Shown here: positions 20,801 through 29,914 of the stretch, piece after piece
How the letters are laid out: each line of letters begins with the position of its first letter
Position numbering within the stretch: position 1 is the first letter of the stretch
Assembly: GCF_032854445.1 (NCBI RefSeq)
Contig: NC_088303.1
Location: 21,087,501-21,151,500, forward strand
From: Liolophura sinensis
Taxonomy: Eukaryota; Mollusca; Polyplacophora; Chitonida; Chitonidae
DNA: 64,000 nt
Reading direction: 5' to 3'
Position numbers and translations under genes: made by a program
Notes under the pieces: generated by a model
What the model was told of the DNA's origin: nothing
Databases searched by the model: none
What the model saw: the letters and a program-made list of their open reading frames with translations, nothing else

Positions 20801-23106
20801 GAGAGTCGTATATTTTTATGATCATTTATGTATAAATGTAGGTACAGGGATCAAAATGTTTTCTCATTCACTCATTTTTTAAGAGCTCGAAATGAAAATG
20901 ATCACCTCAAATTGAGCACAGGTTATTATACATTCACTTAGATTCACGCAAATCTTCACAATTTCAGACTCATAAATGATTGGTTATTCTACTTTATCCA
21001 CCTCAACGTTATTTGAAAATGTTTTTAAGTTGAACCTAACACATTTCGTACCTTTTAATCATATGGGAGAACCTCAGGTTTGGCAAAGTCATCACTGTGG
21101 TGAGATAGCAGATATTTTGACCTCTGAGGTAATGTCAGAGGCAAATTAGTTAAATGTTGATAAATTTCAGATTGATCAGACCAGTGATTGTTTGGCATTA
21201 CCAAATTCCACTTGTCTGTATTAAATTTATTTATTTGATTGGTGTTTAATGCCGTCCTCAAGAATATTTCACTTTAATATATGATGGCGGCAAGCATTAT
21301 GGTGAGAGGAAATCGGACAGAGCTTGTGGGAAACCCATGACTGTCTGCAGATTGCTTGCAAACCTTCCCATGCAAGGCGGTAGAGGAAGCCAGAGGCACT
21401 CTATCCACGGAGGCCTCACCTTTGTTAGATATTTACACATGTACATGTATACCTGTAGAGTAGTATGTTGTGATGTTGCCTGTATTTTATTATTAACACT
21501 TTTGAAACTGACGTTGTTTAGCTTGTCAAATGTTAATCTTGACAAAGGTTATTTCACTATGTTTTTTTGATTTTGCTTGCCAGCGCGCTCTGTTCCGACA
21601 TTACTACAAAGGGGCTGATGCTGTTGTCGTGGTGATTGACAGCAGTGACAGAGAAAGGCTGGATGAGCTCAACTTTGATGTGATCAAACCTGCCATCCAA
21701 TCAGAAGAGCTGGAGACAGCCACGCTGCTTTTTCTGGCCAATAAACAGGATTTGTCCCAGGCTATGTCTGTTGAGGAAATCACAGAGAAACTAAACTTGA
21801 AATCCATCGTACACAACTGGAGTAAGGCTCTATACTTCTACTATATGTACCATAGGCTTTTGAACAAAATTCTGTTATGCTCTCTCTATTTATCTATTTG
21901 ATTAAATTTTTAGGCTGTACTCAGGATTACTTCATTTATACAGTGGCTGCCAGCATTACGGTGGGAGGAAACCCACGACCATCTGCAGTTGTCGGCAGGC
22001 CTTCTCAAGAAAAAGCGGAACCAGAGAGGTTCCGCTATGCAAGATCAACTGGCACCTAAGTTACAGACACTAACAGGAGTTCAACACAGAGGAACGGAAT
22101 AAATTTATTTCACAGTACACATAAAAGAAGGGTCAGCTCCTAAAATAACTCCCTGCATATCTGAGTTGTTATTGGGGGACTTGTTTTGAGACATATCTGT
22201 GAGTTCAAGTCCAGCACATGCTGGCTTTCTCTTCGGACGTACATGGGAAGGTCTGTCAACAACCAGCAGATGGTCCTGGGTTTCCCCGGGGCTCTGCCTG
22301 GCTTCCTCCCACTATAATGCTGGATGCTGTTGTATTAGTGAAATATTCTTGAGTACGGTGTAAAACACCAATCAAATAAATAAAAAAATAATTTTGAGAC
22401 AAGATAGGTGTAATTGACGAAACAACAACATAAGCTACATGGTTTTCATGGATATTGCCTGAAAACCAGTGAACACGGTTTGCAGCAATGCTTATTGCTA
22501 TTTCCTGATGTTGCGTCAAGGAAGGAAGTCACATGCATTTGTTTTCAAAACAATGAAATACTCTTATAAGGAAAATCACTGATTGGTCGAAAAATCCAGT
22601 GCCATAATTATACAGGAACGAACATAGTTTTAACCAGAATTTGAAATCAGGCTGTCTCATTTCCAGTTTTCTCCCCCTTAGCTAAACCTATGGCACCCAG
22701 TCTCATTGACTGTCGAAACAGTAAGCTACTGAATGCCTTCACATATGCAGTCAAGCAAGGCAGCCAGATGTGTAATCTTCCAGCCTGAAAATCAGCATGT
22801 ACAACTGGAATAAGATGATCATTTGTTTCCCTTGATTAACATTTAATGTTGTGCTTTGTTTTCACAGGTGTGTTCCCAATAAGTGCCCTGAAGGGTACAG
22901 GGGTCAGTGAAGCTTTGGATTGGTTGGCCTGCCAATTGGGGTCACTGCAAGCGAAGAAGGCAGTAGTGGCCCCTGTGAGGGAATCTCCTGTGTTGGAGGC
23001 AGCAAGCTCTGATGAAACAGACAGAACACCTCAGAGGAAGGACTACTGTAACCGGGCATACACTGCCATCAAATGTCTGTTTAAGACCTCACGAACTGAA
23101 TCATAA
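5835..23106 (+). CDS. ARF/ARL-family small GTPase, five exons, divergent switch II
   Basis: Exons: 5835-5892, 19507-19596, 20464-20537, 21584-21821 and 22868-23106 (stop TAA). All introns are GT-AG and the joined frame is 699 nt, giving 232 residues. ARF-type proteins are GTP switches on membranes. Visible features: N-terminal MGNIWSRLF with Gly2 for N-myristoylation; P-loop GLDDAGKT at 20-27; switch I Thr in IPTIG (Thr48) preceded by about four extra residues relative to ARF1; WDIGSRDK at 66-73; NKQD at 127-130; G5 motif SAL at 159-161. ARF1 has Gly70-Gln71 in switch II; here they are Ser70-Arg71, so the catalytic Gln is missing. The ARF fold ends near 175 and is followed by a polar tail of about 57 residues of unknown role. 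Intron 1 is 13.6 kb and hosts a copia element in the same orientation. I cannot assign a specific ARL number. Confidence 0.9.
5893..11361 (+). other. First part of intron 1 of the ARF-like gene
   Basis: No second gene is supported here. The stretch holds repeated acatgt/catgta words (for example 8053-8079) and decayed dispersed repeats. One at about 9975-10150 recurs at 16775-16905 and, inverted, at 20850-21010. Another at about 8560-8690 resembles 22630-22730. Short ORFs near 9318-9584 and 10950-11383 occur on both strands without domains and are treated as chance. Confidence 0.5.
11362..11586 (+). repeat. 5' LTR of the copia element
   Basis: 225 bp, beginning TGTGAATCC and ending GAGTATCA. 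It contains a TATATA word at 11438-11443 and an AATAAA at 11525-11530, consistent with promoter and polyadenylation roles. Confidence 0.95.
11588..11596 (+). other. Primer-binding site, initiator-tRNA-Met type
   Basis: One base after the 5' LTR comes TGGTAGCAG, which fits the complement of the 3' end of eukaryotic initiator tRNA-Met. The match is short (9 nt), so the tRNA identity is likely but not certain. Confidence 0.65.
11608..15819 (+). CDS. Copia Gag-Pol polyprotein, intact, 1403 residues
   Basis: A single uninterrupted frame encodes all retrotransposition functions. Residues 1 to about 210 are a copia-type Gag region, followed by a CCHC zinc knuckle starting CAICQSTYHWAKDC (230-243). 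The aspartic protease site is DTA at 293-295, where DSG or DTG is usual. The integrase has an HHCC finger from His448, then the core Asp in VAMDLHE, the second Asp in FTDNGGEF and a Glu in GIVERHNQ. The reverse transcriptase has SMDIKTAF (Asp1004) and HVDD (1089-1092) in place of the usual YVDD. RNase H begins at VFSDSS (Asp1246) and carries the AAET motif. No frameshift separates gag from pol. The ATG is 22 bp after the LTR end. It probably belongs to one of the animal copia clades, which I cannot fix without a tree. Confidence 0.96.
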   Translation: MATNYKQPPRFDDQTAFETWTNEVEIWRRVTDLPAEKQALALSLSLSGRARETAMELPADELASRGGMDILLTKLKTVFQKEIKDASYEAYSKFDTYRKSTDQSMTEYIIGFEQCYNKARKFEMTLPDAVLAFKLLDSANLSHQERQLALTAATDLTFDAMKGSLKRIFGNGSNSDTRFEGIQVKTESAFYTQRTPKQNKQAFNSTQDIRTQEPLKGTNPLNRFGKRSRCAICQSTYHWAKDCPHRIQGNVNITEIQPEDTESCNITLFAKENGQECEFEVFMAEASSAAVIDTACTRTVCGATWLEDYISKLENQQKIIQTENSVKKFKFGDGNVVQSTKCVTIPAKIGRTCCSIKTEVVDANIPLLLSKASLKKAGAILDLENDKAIMFNEPVTLNFTSSGHYCIDILDQKCVEDDELNSLDEVLSVLDISKMCKQEQQKTLAKIHKQFGHASTHRMSCLLKGAGQNVNVFSGNLQELVENCDICKKHKKPRPKPAVSLPLATSFNETVAMDLHELQPGVWYLHIIDLFTRFSAGCIVKTKQASEITARFIQHWIGIHGAPQKVFTDNGGEFNNAEFRDMAENFNIQVLTTAAYSPWSNGIVERHNQTLTSTLLKIRADNNIDWETGLSWALMAKNSMHNEQGFSPHQLVFGKSPNLPSVISDMPPALEGTSMSSVVGKHITALHAARKAYAESECSEKIRRALRKKAPSSTEKFCTGDMVYYKRIDSPEWKGPGVVIGQDGAVTFVRHGGTCIRVHHSRLQKITRQAEIEEDLELKGFQSEQGSVSVEKNSKNILEDNYETSDDDYGPEAGSDKYALHQQQTLLSNIKIGQEVKFMQNGISHTAQILSRAGKVTGKYVHWYNVQFSEPGDKAGKQGSVNLSKVDILEVRNVESLSGSSHDNVFNIEDVSFDKAKLEELESWKRNEVYVEVKDEGQRCVSTKWICTLKEKAEGIQPKARLVARGFEELDKDLPKDSPTCSSESLRLIIAMFAQNKWQPFSMDIKTAFLQGSPLSRELYVRPPLEANAGGTVWKLKKCVYGLADASLYWYTRVKQVMKECGGQMSTVDPAVFFWPDNIGGVKGVLACHVDDFILGGNSDFMQTVVPAIRSELCVGREQSSSFRYLGMELLQFRPGELYLHQEEYAKTIHPMILTWARRQQTDSPLSEEETNIYRSKVGQILWLARQSRPDLMFDSSTLAAGVKNATVQNVVELNKVIRKMQAERVVLKFQHLGNTELQQLVVFSDSSLGNLSDGATQGGHLIVLMGAEGKFSPIHWQSKRIRRVVRSTLAAETLALTEGIDNCLFLANLYAEITGGKIGAQSIPIVCVTDCHSLLDAIRSTKHVAEKRLRLEVSYVRELVAEKRISKILWSATKQQLANCLTKRGASGNVLLQAISSGVWNL
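15924..15936 (+). other. Polypurine tract before the 3' LTR
   Basis: GAAAGAGGGGAAA lies one base upstream of the 3' LTR start at 15938, the expected place for plus-strand DNA priming. Confidence 0.8.
15938..16162 (+). repeat. 3' LTR of the copia element
   Basis: 225 bp, matching the 5' LTR base for base by eye. It is followed directly by the GATAT target duplication. Confidence 0.95.
16353..16465 (-). repeat. SINE family A, 3' fragment
   Basis: Tail (tttatttatttgattggtgt) and the first part of the core in minus orientation; truncated before the head and well diverged. Confidence 0.7.
16466..17957. other. Intron 1 of the ARF-like gene, no further gene
   Basis: Contains a second copy (about 16775-16905) of the dispersed repeat seen at 9975. 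Minus-strand ORFs at 17308-17722 have no domain, and the sequence has acatgta and tgtatgta simple words, so they are not called. Confidence 0.45.
17958..18151 (+). repeat. SINE family A, head partly missing
   Basis: Starts near the B-box-like word gagttcaagtcctgct and runs through the core and tail to aaataaataaata. The A-box part of the head is absent. Confidence 0.85.
19168..19487 (+). repeat. SINE family C copy, full length, with ACTC tail
   Basis: The tRNA-like head has an A-box word gatggctcagttgatggagc, then a body with cgtatcagtataatggcc and gcagcactggataaaag, and ends in an (actc)n tail at about 19450-19487. The same family occurs at 42883 and, inverted and truncated, at 41670. It lies just upstream of exon 2 (19507) of the ARF-like gene, so its tail approaches the splice acceptor. 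Confidence 0.8.
20850..21010 (-). repeat. Dispersed repeat, inverted copy of the element at 9975 and 16775
   Basis: The reverse complement shares words such as gctcaattt, gagctct and gaatgag with the two plus-strand copies. No tRNA-like head or terminal repeat is obvious. It lies in intron 3 of the ARF-like gene. Confidence 0.5.
21222..21400 (-). repeat. SINE family A, truncated copy in intron 3
   Basis: Tail, gattggtgtttaatgccg and agcattatggtgagaggaaa are present in minus orientation; the head is missing. Confidence 0.8.
21885..22010 (-). repeat. SINE family A, truncated copy in intron 4
   Basis: Diverged tail and core (ccagcattacggtgggagga) in minus orientation, starting about 60 bp after the exon 4 donor. 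Confidence 0.75.
22196..22389 (+). repeat. SINE family A, truncated copy in intron 4
   Basis: Runs from gagttcaagtccagcaca to the A/T tail in plus orientation. With the minus copy at 21885 it makes an inverted pair about 190 bp apart within the same intron. Confidence 0.85.
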
Positions 23107-23348
23107 GATCACTGAAACATGTCAGTAGCCAGGTCTGTACACCAGTAGAAATTTCATCTACATGGGTACATGTAACGTCACACAAAATCTCAACTACGTT
23201 GTAGAACTTTATTTTTCATATGTTTGATATTGTACATATTTCACAGATACAGTTTAACTGGATCATTCAGTTACATTTTATAGCAGACACTTTTATGTAA
23301 GATGGTACCATAACCATTGCTATAGAAATACATATTCAGCATCATAAT

Positions 23349-23409
<61 letters not shown>

Positions 23410-24766
23410 TAGGCATTATCCTGGGTTATTATGATATACATGTGTGTGTGCCTTTAGTAATTATGAAGCTTTGAAAGTATTGGGCTATGCGAATGCTGAA
23501 AAGCGGCATGAATTATGTCCCTTTTCCGGCATTAATTGATAGCATCAAATTCAAAGAGCTACCAGCAATTTAAGGGTTGGGGTTTGCATGTGAATTAGGG
23601 CCCTTGGATGCTATTGTTTGTATTGGTTCAGAAGACATGTACTTGTGTATCATTGTGGGGCCTTGGGGACAGTATGCAGTTGATGACATTTCTGTGGCAT
23701 TTGAGGAGTCTAACTTTTGTTGAATTATTTGAAAACCGTTTGTTTTGCACCAATGTTGTGTGCATATCTGCCAGTCACATGTGGGAAAGTTTGTCAGAAC
23801 TTGGCAAAGTTCAGTTGTTTACCACAGGCACTCAGCAAGGTGTAATAAAGTTACAGTCATCGTACAAGGGGAGGTATCTTTAGGCAATGTGGGAAAAGGC
23901 CTTCACTGCCAAGTAGTGAAAACAGAGAGGAAAAAATGACTGTCTATCATGTCGATTTACATTCATAATTATGTATCATAGAAGGCGATTTATTGAAACA
24001 GTGTTGCTGACCCGAAACATTACTATTCATGCATATTAAATCAATAGTTTCCTATGCTGGAACTCTTAACAGGTAGAATTACGTAACTTGACTCCCTTGA
24101 ACCAGTAAAAAGGTTTATTTATTAATATTCACACAATAGGCTTACACGGTGCTTGACTGTATCTGTCAAAGGAAGTGGTGCTTGTAGTGTATGTCATTTA
24201 CATGGGTGACAGTGAGCATAGTAGACCCTGAAGATGATGTGGCATTCTTCTGTGAGACATCAAATAAATCGCAAATGTCATGAATAATAGATAATTTTAT
24301 GTTTGTCGGAATACACCTTAATTATTATTACTTTATTACTGAATATTTAAGTCTAGTTATATATTGTCTTATAGGGCAATTAGATTTGTCTAGGTTGGTC
24401 TTGTCTGACTCCTTGGTCTAAGGGGTCATTCTCTCTGTAAATAGATTACATACCCTTAACTGGTAAGCAGTAGTAATAGAATCCAGGTTTATCAGTTACC
24501 TGAAAGGCTGAGATTGCCATCAGGCTTTACCTAGGTGACTGATTGAATACCTCAGCTGAGGTATTATTCAGTATTGAAGGCGAAAACTCAAATTAAATTC
24601 ATAAATCTGAGTGGCTCAGATGGTTAAAGCTCTGACTTGCTTCGATCAGCAGGCCTTAGATCAATGAGGTCACGGGCTTGAATCCAGCTCTTGGAGATTT
24701 GTTAATCAAATACTGTTGTAAACAATTACATCTGTGGGTTGTCAAGGATTTTCCACATCTGGGAGA
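23107..24766. other. 3' flank of the ARF-like gene, with an (AT)n tract and a tRNA-like SINE head
   Basis: An AATAAA at 23844-23849 could end the transcript about 740 bp after the stop codon, but alternatives exist downstream. An (AT)n microsatellite lies at 23352-23408. A tRNA-like head (tggctcagatggttaaagct, then cttgaatccagct) at about 24612-24700 marks another SINE. No further exon is seen. Confidence 0.4.
23352..23408. repeat. (AT)n dinucleotide microsatellite
   Basis: About 28 uninterrupted AT units in the 3' flank of the ARF-like gene. Confidence 0.98.
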
Positions 24767-24992
24767 ATGTTCTATCCACATCTGTCAAAATGTTCTATCC
24801 ACACCTGTCAGAATGTTCTATCCACACCTGTCTGAATGTTCTGTCCACACCTGTCAGAATGTTCTGTCCACACCTGTCAGAATGTTCTGTCCACACCTGT
24901 CAGAATGTTCTATTCACACCTGTCAGATTGTTCTATTCACACCTGTCAGAATGTTCTATTCACACCTGTCAGATTGTTCTATCCACATCAGA
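24767..24992 (+). repeat. 23-bp minisatellite, about 10 copies
   Basis: The unit begins atgttctatccacacctgtc with only a few substitutions. Because 23 is not a multiple of three and the unit lacks stops on this strand, all three plus frames are open; this is not coding. Confidence 0.95.
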
Positions 24993-25188
24993 ATTTTTGC
25001 TGTGTATATGAAACATTAATATTAATATGTCAGGCGCTTTCTGCATATGTTCCAGAACCCAAGGGAAATAACATAATATTGAATTTATTGAAATTATTCT
25101 CACCCTAAGAGAAACACTTCACTGTGTATATAAACATGTGATGAAATTTGCTAATTGTCAATACTTTAACATACTTCCTTCATTTTTA

Positions 25189-25445
25189 TTTATTTATTTA
25201 TTTATTTATTTGATAGGTGTTTTACGCCATACTCAAGAATATTTCACTTATATGACTGCGGCCAGCATGATGGTGGGATGAAACCGGGCAGAGCCCGGGG
25301 GAAACCCAGGACCATCTGCAGGTTGCTGACAGACCTTCCCACATACGGCTGGAGAGAAAGCCAGCATGAGCTGGACTTGAACTTACAGCGACTGCATTGG
25401 TGAGGGACTCCTGGGTCATTATGCTGCGCTAGCACGCTAACCAGC
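25189..25445 (-). repeat. SINE family A, full length with 13-bp target duplication
   Basis: Complete copy in minus orientation from the (ttta)n tail to the tRNA-like head (reverse of gttagcgtgctagcgcag). It is flanked by tccttcattttta at 25176-25188 and 25446-25458. The intact flanking repeats show an insertion by target-primed reverse transcription and a fairly recent age. Confidence 0.93.
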
Positions 25446-25458
25446 TCCTTCATTTTTA

Positions 25459-28400
25459 AATTGTTGATCAAAAGTGCCGGTCTCCAAATGTAATGGTGGG
25501 TGAGAAAATGTCTTGTTGTTTTCCAAGTGTATGTCTTGTAATTTATAATAGGTATAAATGAGTTCTCCTACTTGTCCAATGCTTGACACAAATAGCACAT
25601 TACTATTAAGGCATAAACAGCTCATGATCATTTAATATGATCATCTGTGTTTATCTTACATGTCTTTTTCTTAACCTTTCTTCGTTTTCGACATCTATAT
25701 AATACATATACATAAAAGAAAAAAAAATGAATGCAGTTTGCAAAATCAAATGGAATGCCAATAACTGATAATCAAAAAGCATTATCTGGTTTTTGATTGG
25801 TTCAAATTTGTCATAAAGTGGTGAAGGGTAAATGATATTACATGTATGTCTGTTTGTGGCATTGATTGATTTTATAATATACTGGTAATTAATGTGTCAT
25901 TATCCATTCCTTAATGACTTTATTTCTTTATACATATACATGTATGCACTGTATGTAAGTCAGATAAAAGCTAAAGAACACGACCCACAAGCTAGAACAC
26001 AATCCACAAGCTAGAGCACAACCCTAGGTTAAGCCCCAGTGTCAAGACAAGCAAACTGTTTGTGGAGAGAAGTGCCGGTACATACATTGTATGCAATCTA
26101 TCCATTACCAAATAGTTTGACTCTAGGATATTTGATGTATGGTTTCAAGAGATTGAGGTGCTATCTGCAAGCTAGTATTGAATTTGACTTGTTGATAGTG
26201 TCTGTTGTCACCGTTCTCCACTTCAACACCATTCATCAGAAACTAACAATACAAGACACGTGCAGCACTAGACTGTAGGTGGTGCATTGGTTATATCAGC
26301 TCTCATTTCATATCTTTTTTCGACATTTTTGACCAAAAAAAGATAAGTTTTGTGAAAGAAGAATATTTTTGTTATTGTACAATAATAGCAAAAAAAAATA
26401 AATAATATTTTTCACAAAATTCTCCAGAATGATCCTTTAAGTCTGATGAATAAAATATGTCTGGAATAAACACAGCTTTGTAACAATTTGTAATATTCAC
26501 TTGCATTTAGTAGTGAACTTACACCATAATTTTTGCTTGTATCTTCTAATACAAATAATTGGACTACATATACCATATATTTATGTTTCATATTTAGGCA
26601 CCTTTAGGGCTGACATGATATTTGTGGAGTTTTGATATTACAGCCGTGCATGTAACGCACGTAAATCATTTTACATTTGTTACATGAATCTGTAAATGTT
26701 GTTACATTATGTATGTGTACCTACACCTAATGAGATATTAAAATGCTTTTCGTGTTGTATCTCATTGCAGTGTGAAACACATACCCTAATTCCTTTTTGC
26801 ATATAATATTTTCAGTGCAGTTTATGAACTGTTTTTAGTGACCAAACTACATTGTTGTGATTGGCCAGTTTCAGGGCTTCACAAAGAGTACACTTTTATC
26901 AGTCTACACAGAATGATGCTTTCAGAATATGCTTGAATAAACACCTTGCAAACAAGTGAAAAGGTTGAAGAATTACAGTATGTAAGGTATACAAGCACGT
27001 GCAATGTCAAAGAAGAAAACAAAGTGTTCTGCTGTGATTTGGTCCTTTTGTGAACCGGCAGCTTGTCCTCGAGTCTGCTATTAATCTTTAGCCTTTTGTA
27101 CATCATAATGACTGTTTGCATTTTGTTTTAGAAGCGTTTAAGCTATGTATATATATGTAATATATATAACAGGTCATGCCGAGTGGCTGAGACACTTGTC
27201 TATCAATTGTTAGGATGCACAAAATGCTGTGAGTTCAATTCCGAACTTGAGCGGAGAATTTGTTGATTTCCAAGCAGTCACTGTTCATGGGACGTGATTG
27301 ACAACAGGCAGTCAACAACTCTTGTGTGGCCATTTGCAGAGCCTTCTGTTCAGTGAAGACCACCACTGCTTTCACCATGCTCACAAAGCTTTGTGTACCT
27401 CAATTCCTCAACTTTTTCACATACAAAAGAAACTTTTGGTGCGATTTATGCACCTTTCCAATTTGATATTGGAGCATTATTTGGGTTGGCCAGCTGCTAG
27501 TAAAAAGTGTAATTTTATTAGTTTGCACAGAATAATTGCCTGACAAAAAAGACCATGCAAACATGCAAAAAGGTTGAAGAATTACAGTATCAGTGTTTCG
27601 TAACTTTTCTCGTGAATGACGTAGTCTTATGGCACTATAACTCATACAACATTTATTACGAAAAATGTAGCAGGAACAAGACGTTTTGTGAAAGTGGCCC
27701 CACTTTTCTCACAAATACCACTGTGCTGACCGTGTAAATATATGTATGTTACATATAGGAAAGTTCTCAGTTGTGTTTTTTTCCACTCTTAATGCTTTAA
27801 TACTGCCTTCATGTACGTGTTGAATTCTTCAGTGTGGCTAGAAACAATTAAATATACTTTTGTCCATGGTAATGTTTTTTTATTTTTATTTTTCTGTCTC
27901 TCAAAGACCAGTTCATGTTGGTTTTTTCTCTTGAAATTTCAGTAGAAAGAAATTCTTTGACATTAAAAACGAAGTGTTTGTAAGGATACTTTATAAAACA
28001 CCCCATGCATGGACAGGATGGTTTCTTCTTGGTTTACCATTATCTGATGAAACAATAAAGAGTAATTAAATTTAAAAAGTAAAACTTAGATGAACTTATA
28101 AATTTATTCAAATGGCTCAGGATTGTTGCTCATTTACTTTGTTACAATTCTTTAGAAATCATGTGTTTTTCATATTGTTGTTAGTTTTGTGCATGTGGAT
28201 ACCTGTATGTCAGCTCCTAGATTGGGATTATCAATTATGTATGATCTATAGCTGGTAGCACAGGCTCAGAATTGTTAGTACTGTATATATGTTAATAGCA
28301 GAGAAGTTTTCATACATACTACTTTTGTAGGCTCTATACTGTTAGAAAATAAAGTTTTTTGTTGATGCTCAGGTTGCTGTCATGAAATGTTATTTTATAA

Positions 28401-28689
28401 AGAGTTTTGTACATACTTACTGTAACAGTATTAAGTTGTTTGAGAGCCCACATAGGCTGGGTGTTCTAAAGTATTGTACAGTACTCAGACCATGCAGTTT
28501 TGGCCAATGAATTTGCTGAAATGTGAGTAGGGCCTACCACACAGAGTATTGCAGACAGTCATTTGTAAGTTGTGTGTTGTTTCAACGAGTAGTGTTTATA
28601 GCTAGATTAAGTATATAAGCCATTCTCTTACTGATATTTTGCTTCAAGAAAATGCACTGAAGAAAGATCTACATTAGCTTATCACAGCT
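25459..28689. other. Intergenic between the ARF-like gene and ZMYND12 (convergent genes)
   Basis: No exon is supported. Repeat traces: a tRNA-like head at about 27173-27265 (gagtggctgagacacttgtc, then gagttcaattccgaac), and a dispersed element at 26870-26990 and 27500-27590 sharing aaggttgaagaattacagta. A fragment at 27585-27703 is related to 2990-3115. The ARF-like gene points right and ZMYND12 left, so transcripts converge here. Confidence 0.45.
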
Positions 28690-29035
28690 TTGGTGGCCTA
28701 ATGCTCTTAGAGCATCTGTGTCGAAGTCAGGAGACCCAAGATCAAACCCAGGTTGGGTCATACCATGAACTTTAAAAATGGTACTTGTTGCTGCCCGTTG
28801 TCGTACTCTGCATTGTAAAGTTTTAGCAGGGAAACATGACTGGTTGGCCTGGTGTCATGTGTGGTGTCTTTGGCACGATAAACAGTGGCTGCAGCACTTT
28901 GGTGGCATTGACTTGTCCTACCACAAGGAGACACAGTATACTGCTACATGTATGCACACCTAATGACTCCTCATCATTTTACAACTAAAACATTGTTAAT
29001 TACAATATGTACGATGTAAAACGCCAAGCATACAT
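28690..29035 (+). repeat. SINE family B copy, near full length
   Basis: A tRNA-like head (tggtggcctaatgctcttag and gatcaaacccaggttggg) is followed by a body shared with 60930-61105 and 61560-61865: ggtacttgttgctgcc, gggaaacatgactggttggc and taatgactcctc. Head, body order and recurrence support a tRNA-derived SINE distinct from family A. A decayed head-only fragment occurs at about 29245-29330. Confidence 0.7.
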
Positions 29036-29411
29036 ACATAGATTGGCTTGTCCACTCACAATTCTTTTGGGGCATTCACACACACGACTACACTGTAATT
29101 ACAGGTTCAATGAAGACACTGTTTTCAGCGAGGAGCAAACAGAATGGTTTGGTTTTGAATAATACAGACAAAATCCCTATAAAGTTGTCTTTTCCTTAAT
29201 TAAATTCTTTTATTGTCTGGCTGACCCCAGTTTACTCAAGCACAAATTGGGTGCTTGCTGGCTGATTTGGCTAAAAGACCTGATATCAAACCCGAGTTGA
29301 GTGATATCAAAGAAAATAGTACTTTTGTAATTTACAGTGTGTGATATGTACATGTATATATATTTTTAATGCTAGAACAGCCCCTTCATATGTCATAACT
29401 TATGTCATACC

Positions 29412-29575
29412 TGAGGCCTCCGTGGCCGAGAGGGTTAGCATGCCAGCACAGTGCAATGACCCAAGAGCCTGTATGTGGGAAGGTTTGTACGTGTGTTTTC
29501 CCCAGGCTCTACTGGGTTTCCTCCGACCATAGTAAATATTCTTGAGTACAGCATAAAACACAAATCAAATAAATA
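29412..29575 (+). repeat. SINE family A copy with internal deletion
   Basis: Begins with the head (gcctccgtggccgagagggt), loses about 60 bp around the B box, and ends in the tail caaatcaaataaata. It lies just beyond the ZMYND12 3' end. Confidence 0.85.
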
Positions 29576-29702
29576 TGTCGTACCCTCATGCTCAGGGGTA
29601 TGACTTAGGCTATGATTCCAGTTCAATGATCATCATAATGGTGCTTGAAAAAATTGATTTCTGTTTGGACATAAACACATTGTGTTGATAACTTGTGTGG
29701 CC

Positions 29703-29708
29703 TTTATT
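29703..29708 (-). terminator. Poly(A) signal of ZMYND12
   Basis: AATAAA on the minus strand lies about 207 bp after the ZMYND12 stop codon, giving a 3' UTR of roughly 230 bp. It is the first such hexamer I see downstream. Confidence 0.55.
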
Positions 29709-29914
29709 TCTCTATCACAAGTACATGGACATGTAACAAACAAAACGATGAATGAAAGTGTAAGATATCACAGACACAGCTTCTCGTCAGTGGACAACTA
29801 GTGCATGTGCACTTTGACAGTTCAACTGTACTGAGAAGGAAAGACTGGGACTCTGGAATACACAAGAAAGGCTGTGAAGTTTCATTGGGAAATCATTGCT
29901 TTTAGCTTACTGTC

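Noticed and set aside
24678-25108. Three overlapping plus-strand ORFs with repeated Cys/His peptides
   Set aside because: They are the three frames of a stop-free 23-bp tandem repeat. A period not divisible by three produces the same peptide words in every frame.
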